Shown here: positions 1 to 5,283 of the stretch, piece by piece
Layout: each line of letters opens with the position of its first letter
Position numbering within the stretch: the first letter of the stretch is position 1
DNA from: an uncultured bacterium
Lineage (GTDB): Bacteria; Cyanobacteriota; Vampirovibrionia; Gastranaerophilales; Gastranaerophilaceae
Length of the DNA stretch: 5,283 nt
Assembly: GCA_946183815.1 (NCBI GenBank)
Contig: CAMHDG010000131.1
Span: 1-5,283, forward strand
Direction: 5' to 3'
Notes under the pieces: generated by a model
The model's input: the letters and a program-made list of their open reading frames with translations, nothing else
What the model was told of the DNA's origin: nothing
The model's database searches: none
Translations under genes and position numbers: made by a program

Positions 1-395
1 TCTATTTTGTGAAAGTTGTTCAGAAAATCAATCCCTTGCAGGTTATGAATATCAAAGTATGAATCAGCAATCACTTTAAACGGGAGTTTAAAACATTTTA
101 TCCCCTCTATTATTGCAAAACTGTTGATAAAAATACCGTCTATTTTTGTAGTTTTAAGATAACGGATGAATTTTTTTATCTCTTTTAAATCTTCCTCTGT
201 AATATTATGCTTAAAATTCAAATATATCCTGCAGTTATTTTTATGAGCAGTTTCTATAAATTCATTTATGTATTCAAAATTGTTATTTAAAAATTTTCGG
301 TGATAGACATAAAAATCACGACACTTAACATGAGGAACAAATGCCTCAATATCCTCCGGTTTTTTAATAGGTGCAATAACATCAATTTCTTTCAT
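1..395 (-). CDS. Peptidase U32-like protein, N-terminal fragment (3' end beyond window)
   Basis: An open frame of 131 codons starts at the ATG at 395 and runs off the left edge without a stop. It begins MKEIDVIAPIKKPEDIEAF and continues with the pattern seen at the start of U32 family proteins: an early 'APxxxxE' strand, a 'DFYVYHRKF' segment where U32 has its 'GADAVYLG.k.F' strand, an AHKNNCRIYLNF strand, an amphipathic helix, then KIDGIFINSFAII and FKVIADSYFDIHN. The last two match the U32 'vDaiivqDlgll' and 'lH.s...nitN' positions, which suggests the TIM-barrel-like N-terminal half. The usual conserved glycines and the 'QD' are diverged (INS replaces VQD). The gene may therefore be a distant or specialised member rather than a classic collagenase-type or tRNA-hydroxylation (RlhA/TrhP-like) protein. 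No signal peptide is visible. It is divergent from dxr. The catalytic half is outside the window, so substrate and activity cannot be judged. The coding call is firm; the family call is moderate. Confidence 0.65.
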   Translation of the reverse strand, partial: MKEIDVIAPIKKPEDIEAFVPHVKCRDFYVYHRKFLNNNFEYINEFIETAHKNNCRIYLNFKHNITEEDLKEIKKFIRYLKTTKIDGIFINSFAIIEGIKCFKLPFKVIADSYFDIHNLQGIDFLNNFHKI

Positions 396-430
396 AGAAC
401 TATTTTACAAAATTCTTAACTGACAGGCAA
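396..430 (-). promoter_or_regulatory. Promoter of the U32-like gene, apparently leaderless
   Basis: Read on the minus strand, a -35-like TTGCCT (425-430) and a -10-like TAAAAT (402-407) are separated by exactly 17 bases, the optimal sigma-70 spacing. The ATG begins 6 bases after the -10 box, so a transcript starting at the usual distance would begin at or next to the A of the start codon. No Shine-Dalgarno sequence fits in the remaining 6 bases (AGTTCT). I infer a leaderless mRNA; the start site itself is not visible from sequence. Confidence 0.55.
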
Positions 431-453
431 GTATTAAGAGAGGTTTTGTAAAA
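403..453. repeat. 10-bp inverted repeat in the divergent promoter region
   Basis: TTTTACAAAA at 403-412 is the exact reverse complement of TTTTGTAAAA at 444-453. A partial third copy, TTTGTAAA, lies at 463-470. The left arm overlaps the -10 box of the minus-strand gene. It could be an operator for a dimeric regulator acting on both divergent genes. Alternatively it could simply reflect promoter-like AT-rich sequence on both strands. The 31-base gap between arms makes a simple hairpin role unlikely. Confidence 0.3.
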
Positions 454-476
454 ATCTTAAAATTTGTAAACGGAAC

Positions 477-511
477 ATGAACAGGGGAATTTTTTGGGGT
501 AAAATAAGAGT
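477..511 (+). promoter_or_regulatory. Putative dxr promoter, apparently leaderless
   Basis: A -10-like TAAAAT lies at 500-505, leaving 6 bases (AAGAGT) before the dxr ATG at 512. This is the same box and distance as the opposing gene. The -35 is weak: TGAACA at 478-483 (16-base spacing) or ATGAAC at 477-482 (17-base spacing). The G-run at 496-499 is about 12 bases from the ATG and could act as a poor ribosome binding site if transcription starts farther upstream. The -10 element is seen directly; its use is inferred. Confidence 0.4.
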
Positions 512-1669
512 ATGAAAAAAAGAATTAGTATTTTAGGCTCGACAGGTTCAATCGGCACACAGGCGTTGGAGGTTATAGAGAGATTATCAGACAAATTTGA
601 GATAATTTCGCTTTCAGCAGGCAGTAATGTTGATTTATTAAATGAACAAATATCAAAATTTAAACCAAAATCAGTATGTATTGCAGGGGTAAATGACAAA
701 AATAAAGTTGTAGGTTGCGACAAAGTTCTTTTCGGCACTGAAGGACTGGAAGAAATATGCTCTAACAAAGAAAACGACATTATTCTTGTTGCAGTATCAG
801 GAAAAATCGGGTTAAGACCAACACTTACCGCAATAAAAAACGGAATAAATATAGCACTGGCAAATAAAGAAACACTTGTTATGGCAGGCGATATAGTAAT
901 GCCTCTTGCAAAAGAAAACGGCGTTGAAATTATCCCTGTTGACAGTGAACACTGTGCTATTCATCAATGTATAAAAGATATTTCACAAGTAGATAAACTA
1001 ATCATAACTGCATCAGGAGGTCCATTCCTAAATAAAACCGTTGAGGATATGAAATCTGCCACAGTTGAACAGGCACTTGCACATCCAAGATGGAATATGG
1101 GAAGAAAAATTACGGTTGACAGTGCAACGCTTATGAATAAAGGGTTAGAAATCATTGAGGCACACCATTTATTTAATATGCCTTATGACAAAATTGATGT
1201 TGTTATTCACCCACAAAGCGTAGTTCATTCTGCAATAGAATACGTTGACGGCAGTGTAATTGCACAAATAGGGCTACCAAGCATGCATATTCCTATTCAA
1301 TATGCTATTTGTTACCCTGAACGATTTGAGGGCATAAAATCAAAAAGTTTTAGTTTTTCAGAGATTGCAAGACTTGATTTTGAAGCACCTGATTTTGACA
1401 AATTCCCATTCTTAAACCTTGCTTATAATGCAGGAAAGATAGGCGGAACTGCAACTGTCGCACTTAACGGGGCTGATGAAGAAGCAGTTTTTGCTTTCCT
1501 TGACGGAAGAATTAAACTTTACGATATCTACGAAATCACAGAAAAAATTTATTCATCTCATACACCTATTCTTAAACCAACAATCGATGAGATATTTGAG
1601 GTAGATAAAGAAATACGAGAGAAAACAAAAGAACTTATAAGCAGGAGTTATCAATGTTTGAGTATCTAA
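512..1669 (+). CDS. dxr: 1-deoxy-D-xylulose 5-phosphate reductoisomerase
   Basis: Cytosolic enzyme of the non-mevalonate (MEP) isoprenoid pathway, converting 1-deoxy-D-xylulose 5-phosphate to 2-C-methyl-D-erythritol 4-phosphate with NADPH and a divalent metal; fosmidomycin targets this family. The 385-residue length is normal. Visible motifs, in order: the NADPH-binding GSTGSIG (9-15), ANKE (117-120), PVDSEH (142-147) with metal ligands D144 and E146, ASGGPF (167-172), HPRWNMGRK (191-199) with the substrate-contacting H191 and flexible-loop W194, and VDSATLMNKGLE (202-213) with S204, N209, K210 and metal ligand E213. The C-terminal helical domain is present, though its usual 'NAANE.AV' motif reads NGADEEAV (319-326). 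The start is fixed by MKKRISILGSTGSIG, which matches the family N-terminus. It is the first gene of a two-gene unit; its last 16 bases overlap ruvA in another frame. Family identification is very secure. Confidence 0.97.
   Translation: MKKRISILGSTGSIGTQALEVIERLSDKFEIISLSAGSNVDLLNEQISKFKPKSVCIAGVNDKNKVVGCDKVLFGTEGLEEICSNKENDIILVAVSGKIGLRPTLTAIKNGINIALANKETLVMAGDIVMPLAKENGVEIIPVDSEHCAIHQCIKDISQVDKLIITASGGPFLNKTVEDMKSATVEQALAHPRWNMGRKITVDSATLMNKGLEIIEAHHLFNMPYDKIDVVIHPQSVVHSAIEYVDGSVIAQIGLPSMHIPIQYAICYPERFEGIKSKSFSFSEIARLDFEAPDFDKFPFLNLAYNAGKIGGTATVALNGADEEAVFAFLDGRIKLYDIYEITEKIYSSHTPILKPTIDEIFEVDKEIREKTKELISRSYQCLSI
1643..1647 (+). promoter_or_regulatory. Ribosome binding site of ruvA inside dxr
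   Basis: AGGAG lies 6 bases before the ATG at 1654, entirely within the dxr coding region. It fixes the ruvA start and shows that ruvA initiates while ribosomes are finishing dxr (overlap 1654-1669), a setting typical of translational coupling. Confidence 0.8.
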
Positions 1670-2268
1670 AAGGAATTTTAGCCGACAAATATACGACACA
1701 AACAGGGTACTATTTTATCCTTGATGTTAACGGTGTCGGATACAGGCTGGAGGTCTCCGAGATAGATTACAACTCTGACCCTGATAAAAATTCTGAAATA
1801 AAACTTTTCACTAAACTTATCCATAAAGAAGACAGTATGTCGCTTTGCGGTTTTATAAAGAAAGAAACCAGAGATATTTTTAACTATCTGACCTCTGTAT
1901 CAGGTGTTGGAACAAAGATGGCACTCGCTCTTTTAGGGAGTTTTGATACCGCTGATTTAATATCAATAGTTATAAATGAAGAATACAAGCAACTCACATT
2001 AGCAAAAGGGGTTGGTCAAAAACTTGCACAAAAAATCATTCTTGAATTAAGAGATAAACTCATAAAAGCAAATATTACAGCAGTACCGAGCAAATTATCT
2101 GATATTGAACTAACGTCTGCCTGCAAAGAAACAACATCAATTCTGTTATCACTGGGTTATACAGAAGAAGAAATAAACACTGCCTTTAAGGTAGTGCTCG
2201 GAAAGTGCGAAAACAAAGACGATTCCGAGGAAATATTACGAGAAACATTGAAATATTTATCAATGTAA
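1654..2268 (+). CDS. ruvA: Holliday junction branch migration protein RuvA
   Basis: DNA-binding subunit of the RuvAB branch migration complex. A RuvA tetramer holds the four-way junction and loads the RuvB hexameric motors during recombinational repair. The 204-residue length is standard. Domain I (about 1-64) is the OB fold, with the family start MFEYLKGIL, the GVGYRLEV strand (27-34) and the acidic-pin region HKED (57-60), where E59 and D60 correspond to the paired acidic residues that keep junction strands apart. Domain II carries two helix-hairpin-helix motifs: SGVGTKMALALL (83-94) and KGVGQKLAQKIILEL (118-132). A variable linker (about 138-152) leads to domain III (about 153-204; ETTSILLSLGYTEEEI), which contacts RuvB. 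The ATG at 1654 has a good AGGAG. Neither ruvB nor ruvC is adjacent, so the partner motor must be encoded elsewhere. The pairing with dxr is not functional in an obvious way. Confidence 0.96.
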   Translation: MFEYLKGILADKYTTQTGYYFILDVNGVGYRLEVSEIDYNSDPDKNSEIKLFTKLIHKEDSMSLCGFIKKETRDIFNYLTSVSGVGTKMALALLGSFDTADLISIVINEEYKQLTLAKGVGQKLAQKIILELRDKLIKANITAVPSKLSDIELTSACKETTSILLSLGYTEEEINTAFKVVLGKCENKDDSEEILRETLKYLSM

Positions 2269-2276
2269 ATTTTTTT
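2245..2276 (+). terminator. Weak intrinsic terminator overlapping the ruvA 3' end
   Basis: ACATTGA (2245-2251) pairs with TCAATGT (2260-2266) around an 8-base loop. Three bases later a run of seven T follows (2270-2276). The stem contains the last ruvA codons and the first base of its stop codon. The stem is only 7 bp with two G-C pairs, so termination is probably partial; translating ribosomes would also disrupt it. Confidence 0.4.
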
Positions 2277-2335
2277 AAAGAAAATATTATACAATAGCAA
2301 AAAATAAATAGTACGGTTATTAAAATAATATAGCA

Positions 2336-2342
2336 AAAGGTG
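2336..2342 (+). promoter_or_regulatory. Ribosome binding site of the 5'-nucleotidase gene
   Basis: AAAGGTG ends 4 bases before the ATG at 2347. It supports this start even though the first 85 or so codons lie upstream of the recognisable domain, where a later start might otherwise be considered. Upstream, TATACAAT (2288-2295) or TAAAAT (2321-2326) could serve as -10 boxes, but neither has a convincing -35. Confidence 0.6.
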
Positions 2343-2346
2343 TCGT

Positions 2347-4062
2347 ATGATAAATTTCTCTTCCCATAATATCCAAACAATTCACCGAAGCGGTATAAGT
2401 AATATTCCTGTATCATTAGACAACAGAACAGTACCCGCATCAGTAAATAACGCCCCAAACGAAAATCAACTGAAAATTTATAACTATGCCTCAACAACAC
2501 TAAAATCACCAAATCTCCAATACTTTGTTTCAAACATAGCAGAAAACACAAAATATGATAAGCCTGATACGACATCCCCTGTTGGTAAAGACGGCAAAAC
2601 GAGATTAAAAATAGGTTATATCAATGATGTACACGGTCAGTATATCAAACTTGCTAAAATCGGCAGTGCCCTAAGAGATTGCGACCTGCGTTTCTCCGGC
2701 GGAGATAATATGCTCGGTGATGACAGAAACCAAAACGTAAATGACTGCGTATTAAAATATATGGATGGGGAAGATTTTGAATCATCCGCACTCGGAAACC
2801 ATGACGTTGATATGTCAGAAAAGAATTTTAAAGAATTAACAAATAACCTTAAAATGAAATATCTTGCCGCTAACTTTAAACAGGAAGCAGACTCAAAAGT
2901 TAGCCCAAAAGGAGATAAGGGTGCATATATTCACGACAAACTTGTTGACTCATATATTGGTGACTACAAAGGTGTAAAATATGGTGTTATAGGAATTGCA
3001 CCTGTTGATATGAGAACAAGAATGACTCACCCTGAGTTATATGAAGATTTTAAAGTTGATGATATGGACGATACAATCAACGATATTCAGTCAGAAGTTG
3101 ACGAGTTGAAGAAAAAAGATATAAAACACATCTTCTTGTTATCACACGTAGGACATTTAGGCGACAGAGTCATTGCTGAAAACACATCAGGTATTGATGT
3201 TATTATAGGCGGTCATTCCCATACTTATGTTGATGGAATAAAACCGGGGGAAAACCTGTTCTTATCAAAAGATAAAGAACCTGTTTTGATTACAAATGCA
3301 GAAAAAGACGGAAATTACTACGGCAAGGCTGAATTAGTATTCGATAAAGACGGGGTACTTGTTGAAGCATCTAACAATTTATACGAAACAAGCAAACGCC
3401 ACAGAAATATGATTTATAAAAAAATGTTTAGCGATATTATGGGCAACCCTGAAAAATTAGGTTTTATCCGTTCTGCCCTGCCTTGTCCTAAACAAAGATT
3501 ATCAGAAGAAAACCCACACGCAAACTTTGTTGCTGATGCAATCAGACACGGTTTAAATGTTGATATTGGACTTGTTAATGCAGGCAACATAAGAAACGTA
3601 TTTGAACCAGGGGATATTGATTCTTCAGATGTTAAGTCAATCTCACCATTTGGTGATGGAATGGCAATTACAACTATAAGCGAAAAAGACCTCGTAGAAG
3701 GAATCCGAGGCGGTTGTAAATCAGTTGTGGATAAAAACGGGAAACCGGGGTTATTCTATGCATCAGGAATAAAATATACCGTTAAAAAAGGCACAGGTGA
3801 ACTGTTGGATATGACTTATACAGCAAAAGACGGAACAGAACGCAAAATTGATGTAAACAACCCTGATCCAAACAAAATATACAGAGTTGGTGCTGACGAT
3901 TTTATTTTAAGAGGCGGTGACGGAATAAAAGCCTTTGACCAACTCGACCACGCTGAAAAAATGTTTGATTTCAGTGAGGATAAACTGATTGCCGACTATA
4001 TCAAATACTTGAATAAACCTATCGATATTGATATTACAGGAAGAATAAATATCGTAGATTAA
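2347..4062 (+). CDS. 5'-nucleotidase/2',3'-cyclic phosphodiesterase family metallophosphoesterase (UshA-like)
   Basis: A 571-residue protein with the two-domain build of the UshA/YfkN/CD73 family, which hydrolyses nucleotides or related phosphoesters at a di-metal centre. N-terminal metallophosphatase motifs: NDVHG (93-97; D94, H96), GGDN (118-121; D120), GNHD (150-153; N151, H152), SHVGH (266-270; H267) and GGHSH (288-292; H290, H292), so every expected metal ligand is present. C-terminal substrate domain: NAGNIR (411-416), PFGD (434-437), YASGIKY (471-477) and DDFILRGGDG (517-526), matching the family's nucleotide-binding segments. Unusually, the first 85 or so residues are polar and Asn/Ser-rich with no hydrophobic stretch, so no Sec signal peptide, lipobox or membrane anchor is seen, and no cell-wall anchor occurs at the C-terminus. 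It stands alone between ruvA and a strong terminator. The family is secure; exact substrate, cell location and gene name are not. Confidence 0.9.
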   Translation: MINFSSHNIQTIHRSGISNIPVSLDNRTVPASVNNAPNENQLKIYNYASTTLKSPNLQYFVSNIAENTKYDKPDTTSPVGKDGKTRLKIGYINDVHGQYIKLAKIGSALRDCDLRFSGGDNMLGDDRNQNVNDCVLKYMDGEDFESSALGNHDVDMSEKNFKELTNNLKMKYLAANFKQEADSKVSPKGDKGAYIHDKLVDSYIGDYKGVKYGVIGIAPVDMRTRMTHPELYEDFKVDDMDDTINDIQSEVDELKKKDIKHIFLLSHVGHLGDRVIAENTSGIDVIIGGHSHTYVDGIKPGENLFLSKDKEPVLITNAEKDGNYYGKAELVFDKDGVLVEASNNLYETSKRHRNMIYKKMFSDIMGNPEKLGFIRSALPCPKQRLSEENPHANFVADAIRHGLNVDIGLVNAGNIRNVFEPGDIDSSDVKSISPFGDGMAITTISEKDLVEGIRGGCKSVVDKNGKPGLFYASGIKYTVKKGTGELLDMTYTAKDGTERKIDVNNPDPNKIYRVGADDFILRGGDGIKAFDQLDHAEKMFDFSEDKLIADYIKYLNKPIDIDITGRINIVD

Positions 4063-4099
4063 AAAGACTTAAATAAATATTATGGGAGAATTATATAAA

Positions 4100-4129
4100 G
4101 CGGTTAAGAAATTAACCGCATATTTTTTT
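4100..4129 (+). terminator. Intrinsic terminator of the 5'-nucleotidase gene
   Basis: GCGGTTAA (4100-4107) and TTAACCGC (4112-4119) form a perfect 8-bp stem closed by a GAAA tetraloop. The sequence continues TATTTTTTT (4121-4129). It lies about 38 bases past the stop codon at 4062. This is a textbook Rho-independent terminator. Confidence 0.9.
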
Positions 4130-4175
4130 GGGGGAAAATTTATGAGGGATAAATGTTTTTTCAGTGGAAAGTCAG

Positions 4176-4228
4176 ACTTGGTCGTAAAGCCAATCATTGC
4201 GAGCGATAGCATGGCAATCCGACCGGTT
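4176..4228. repeat. Palindromic intergenic repeat of the CATTGCGAG...GGCAATCC type
   Basis: The core 4195-4220 begins CATTGCGAG and ends GGCAATCC. ATTGC (4196-4200) pairs with GCAAT (4214-4218), and inside it GC-GATA-GC (4203-4210) forms a small stem. Outer arms GGTCG (4180-4184) and CGACC (4220-4224) are exact complements; with G-U pairs the outer stem extends to 4176 and 4228. This core resembles a palindromic repeat scattered through many unrelated bacterial genomes, often mis-annotated as small proteins containing 'CHCERSEAIQ'-like peptides. Only one copy is present here, so its repeat status in this genome rests on that resemblance. A 46-codon open frame (ATG 4142 to stop 4279) passes through it and is probably spurious. 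Confidence 0.55.
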
Positions 4229-4284
4229 TATCAAGTTAATAAAACACGTAATGCGTTTATAACTATAATTACAACTTAATCAAC

Positions 4285-4318
4285 AAAAAAGGCAGACACA
4301 GTTATGTATCTGCCTTTT
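4285..4318 (-). terminator. Intrinsic terminator of nusA, possibly bidirectional
   Basis: AAAAGGCAGA (4287-4296) pairs with TCTGCCTTTT (4309-4318). After one C-A mismatch, ACA (4298-4300) pairs with TGT (4305-4307) around a GTTA loop. On the minus strand the hairpin is followed by six T (complement of 4285-4290), about 20 bases past the nusA stop, making a strong terminator. On the plus strand only four T follow, so it may also stop read-through from the left, less efficiently. Confidence 0.88.
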
Positions 4319-4337
4319 GGTACTAATATTTAATAAC

Positions 4338-5283
4338 TTATTCTTCTTCAGAACCTTCTTCTGTTTCTTCAACAGAGTCAGCAACTAAATCGTCTTCGTC
4401 AACAACTTGTTGATTCATTTCTTCTTCAATTTCTTCCTGAAGTTCGTCATTAGTATCAATATCATCATCTTCAACTTCTTCAGGTTCTTCGTAGTTTCTG
4501 ATGTTTTCAGCCTCTGCCTGCTCCATTTGAGAAACGCTCTTAATATCTATTTTCCATTGAGTCAACTTATGAGCAAGTCTGACGTTTTGACCGTCACGAC
4601 CGATAGCAAGCGACAACTGATCGTCAGGAACAACAACCATTGCTTCATGTGCCTCGTCATCATCAGCCATAATATCAACAGATACTACTCTTGCAGGCGC
4701 AATAGCGTTTACGATATACTCAACAGGATCTGGTGACCAACGAACAATATCAATTTTTTCGTTCTTCAACTCACCAACAATAGTCTGAATACGACTACCT
4801 CTTGGTCCGATACAAGCCCCAACGCTATCTACTTCTTCATCATTTGACCATACCGCAAGTTTTGTTCTGTAACCTGCCTCACGTGCAATAGACTTGATTT
4901 CTACTATTCCGTCTTCGATTTCAGGAACTTCTAGTTCAAATAACTCTCTTACAATTTCTGCGTGAGCGTGTGATACTATTACCTGCGGTAATCTGTTTGT
5001 TTCTTTTACGTTAAGCACAAATACTCTGATTCTGTTACCTGCTTTGTAATATTCCCCCGGAATTTGCTCTCTTTGAGGCATTATTGCATCAGTTTTACCA
5101 ATATTAACAATTACATTTCTTCCTTCAACTCTTTGGATAATACCTGTTGTAAGAGTTCCTTTTTTATCTAAAAATTCGTTCAAAATATTATTTCTTTCAG
5201 CATCTCTGATTCTTTGAGTAAGAACTTGTTTTGCTGTTTGAGCAGCAATTCTGCCAAATTGTTCAGGTGTAACCTCAATTTTA
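4338..5283 (-). CDS. nusA: Transcription termination/antitermination factor NusA, 5' end beyond window
   Basis: RNA polymerase-bound factor that modulates pausing, termination and antitermination. The frame is open to the right edge: 314 codons are visible and roughly the first 90-100 residues are missing. An in-frame TTG at 5183 is internal, not the start, because the upstream residues (PEQFGRIAAQTAKQVLTQRI) are classic NusA N-terminal domain. Order of domains (fragment numbering): end of the polymerase-binding domain (1-33), S1 RNA-binding domain (about 42-104), KH1 with GACIGPRGSRIQ (GxxG at 159-162), KH2 with LAIGRDGQNVRLA (GxxG at 228-231), then an acidic tail (about 253-314), roughly half Asp/Glu with almost no basic residues. 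The usual 'SR' after S1 reads SH. No AR1/AR2-like repeats are seen. A terminator follows at once, so nusA ends its operon here. Confidence 0.96.
   Translation of the reverse strand, partial: KIEVTPEQFGRIAAQTAKQVLTQRIRDAERNNILNEFLDKKGTLTTGIIQRVEGRNVIVNIGKTDAIMPQREQIPGEYYKAGNRIRVFVLNVKETNRLPQVIVSHAHAEIVRELFELEVPEIEDGIVEIKSIAREAGYRTKLAVWSNDEEVDSVGACIGPRGSRIQTIVGELKNEKIDIVRWSPDPVEYIVNAIAPARVVSVDIMADDDEAHEAMVVVPDDQLSLAIGRDGQNVRLAHKLTQWKIDIKSVSQMEQAEAENIRNYEEPEEVEDDDIDTNDELQEEIEEEMNQQVVDEDDLVADSVEETEEGSEEE

Noticed and set aside
457..780. Minus-strand open frame of 107 codons inside dxr
   Set aside because: It lies antisense to the conserved N-terminal Rossmann region of dxr, with no family resemblance and no ribosome binding site of note.
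964..1155. Minus-strand open frame of 63 codons inside dxr
   Set aside because: It is antisense to the dxr catalytic motifs, so its openness is explained by the sense coding constraint.
2294..2338. Direct repeat ATAGCAAAA (2294-2302 and 2330-2338) before the nucleotidase gene
   Set aside because: Short, AT-rich and just two copies; the second merely overlaps the ribosome binding site. Chance is sufficient explanation.
2186..2575. Minus-strand open frame of 129 codons across the ruvA-nucleotidase junction
   Set aside because: It overlaps the ends of two well supported genes on the other strand. Its hydrophobic composition is what antisense reading of AT-rich codons gives.
4243..4256. Small imperfect hairpin around ACACGTAATGCGT
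   Set aside because: Only a few base pairs with a bulge and no T-run; it is not convincing as a terminator or operator.
4082..4279. 65-codon open frame after the nucleotidase gene
   Set aside because: Its first part spans the intrinsic terminator (4100-4129). Even from the internal ATG at 4142, most of the frame is read through a palindromic repeat, a known source of spurious small proteins. The G-run at 4130-4134 gives only weak support for a start.
4407..4736. Plus-strand open frame of 109 codons inside nusA
   Set aside because: Its Phe/Ile-rich start is the antisense image of the acidic GAA/GAT codons in the NusA tail.
5181..5183. TTG as a possible nusA start
   Set aside because: The frame continues upstream to the window edge with conserved NusA residues (PEQFGRIAAQTAKQV), so the real start is outside the window.
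1..5283. Search for CRISPR arrays, tRNA or rRNA genes, transposases, phage or defence genes
   Set aside because: No regularly spaced repeats, cloverleaf pattern, rRNA-like conserved stretch or recognisable mobile or defence protein was seen on either strand.

Overview
The window is an AT-rich, densely packed bacterial chromosomal segment made of housekeeping genes. The best lineage hint is the NusA fragment. Its KH1/KH2 region (for example the stretch GEL..EKIDIVRWSPDP..YI.NA.APARV, and LSLAIGRDGQNVRLA) resembles cyanobacterial NusA as I remember it. Together with the low G+C, this suggests a non-photosynthetic Cyanobacteriota relative (Vampirovibrionia/Gastranaerophilales type), but that is an inference from memory, not a search result.

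Layout from left to right. (1) Positions 1-395, minus strand: the N-terminal part of a protein resembling peptidase family U32, running off the left edge. (2) Positions 396-511: a divergent intergenic region with a promoter-like -10 box (TAAAAT) exactly 6 nt before the start codon on each side, as expected for two leaderless mRNAs. (3) Positions 512-2268, plus strand: dxr (isoprenoid precursor synthesis, MEP pathway) and ruvA (Holliday junction branch migration) as a tightly coupled pair with a 16-base overlap. A weak terminator-like hairpin spans the ruvA stop codon. (4) Positions 2347-4062, plus strand: a complete two-domain 5'-nucleotidase/metallophosphoesterase with all expected metal-site motifs but no signal peptide, followed by a strong intrinsic terminator. 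(5) Positions 4130-4284: a short intergenic block holding a palindromic repeat of the widespread CATTGCGAG...GGCAATCC type. (6) Positions 4285-4318: a hairpin terminator serving the convergent gene. (7) Positions 4338-5283, minus strand: nusA, missing its N-terminus at the right edge and ending in a long acidic tail.

The genes share no single pathway. dxr and ruvA are joined by translation rather than by function. The nucleotidase looks like a separate unit. nusA is the last gene of its operon here, so ylxR-infB do not follow it directly as they do in many bacteria. I found no tRNA, rRNA, CRISPR array, transposase, phage gene or defence system. The most interesting items are the mirrored leaderless promoters, the nucleotidase with an unusual non-secretory N-terminus, and the intergenic palindromic repeat.
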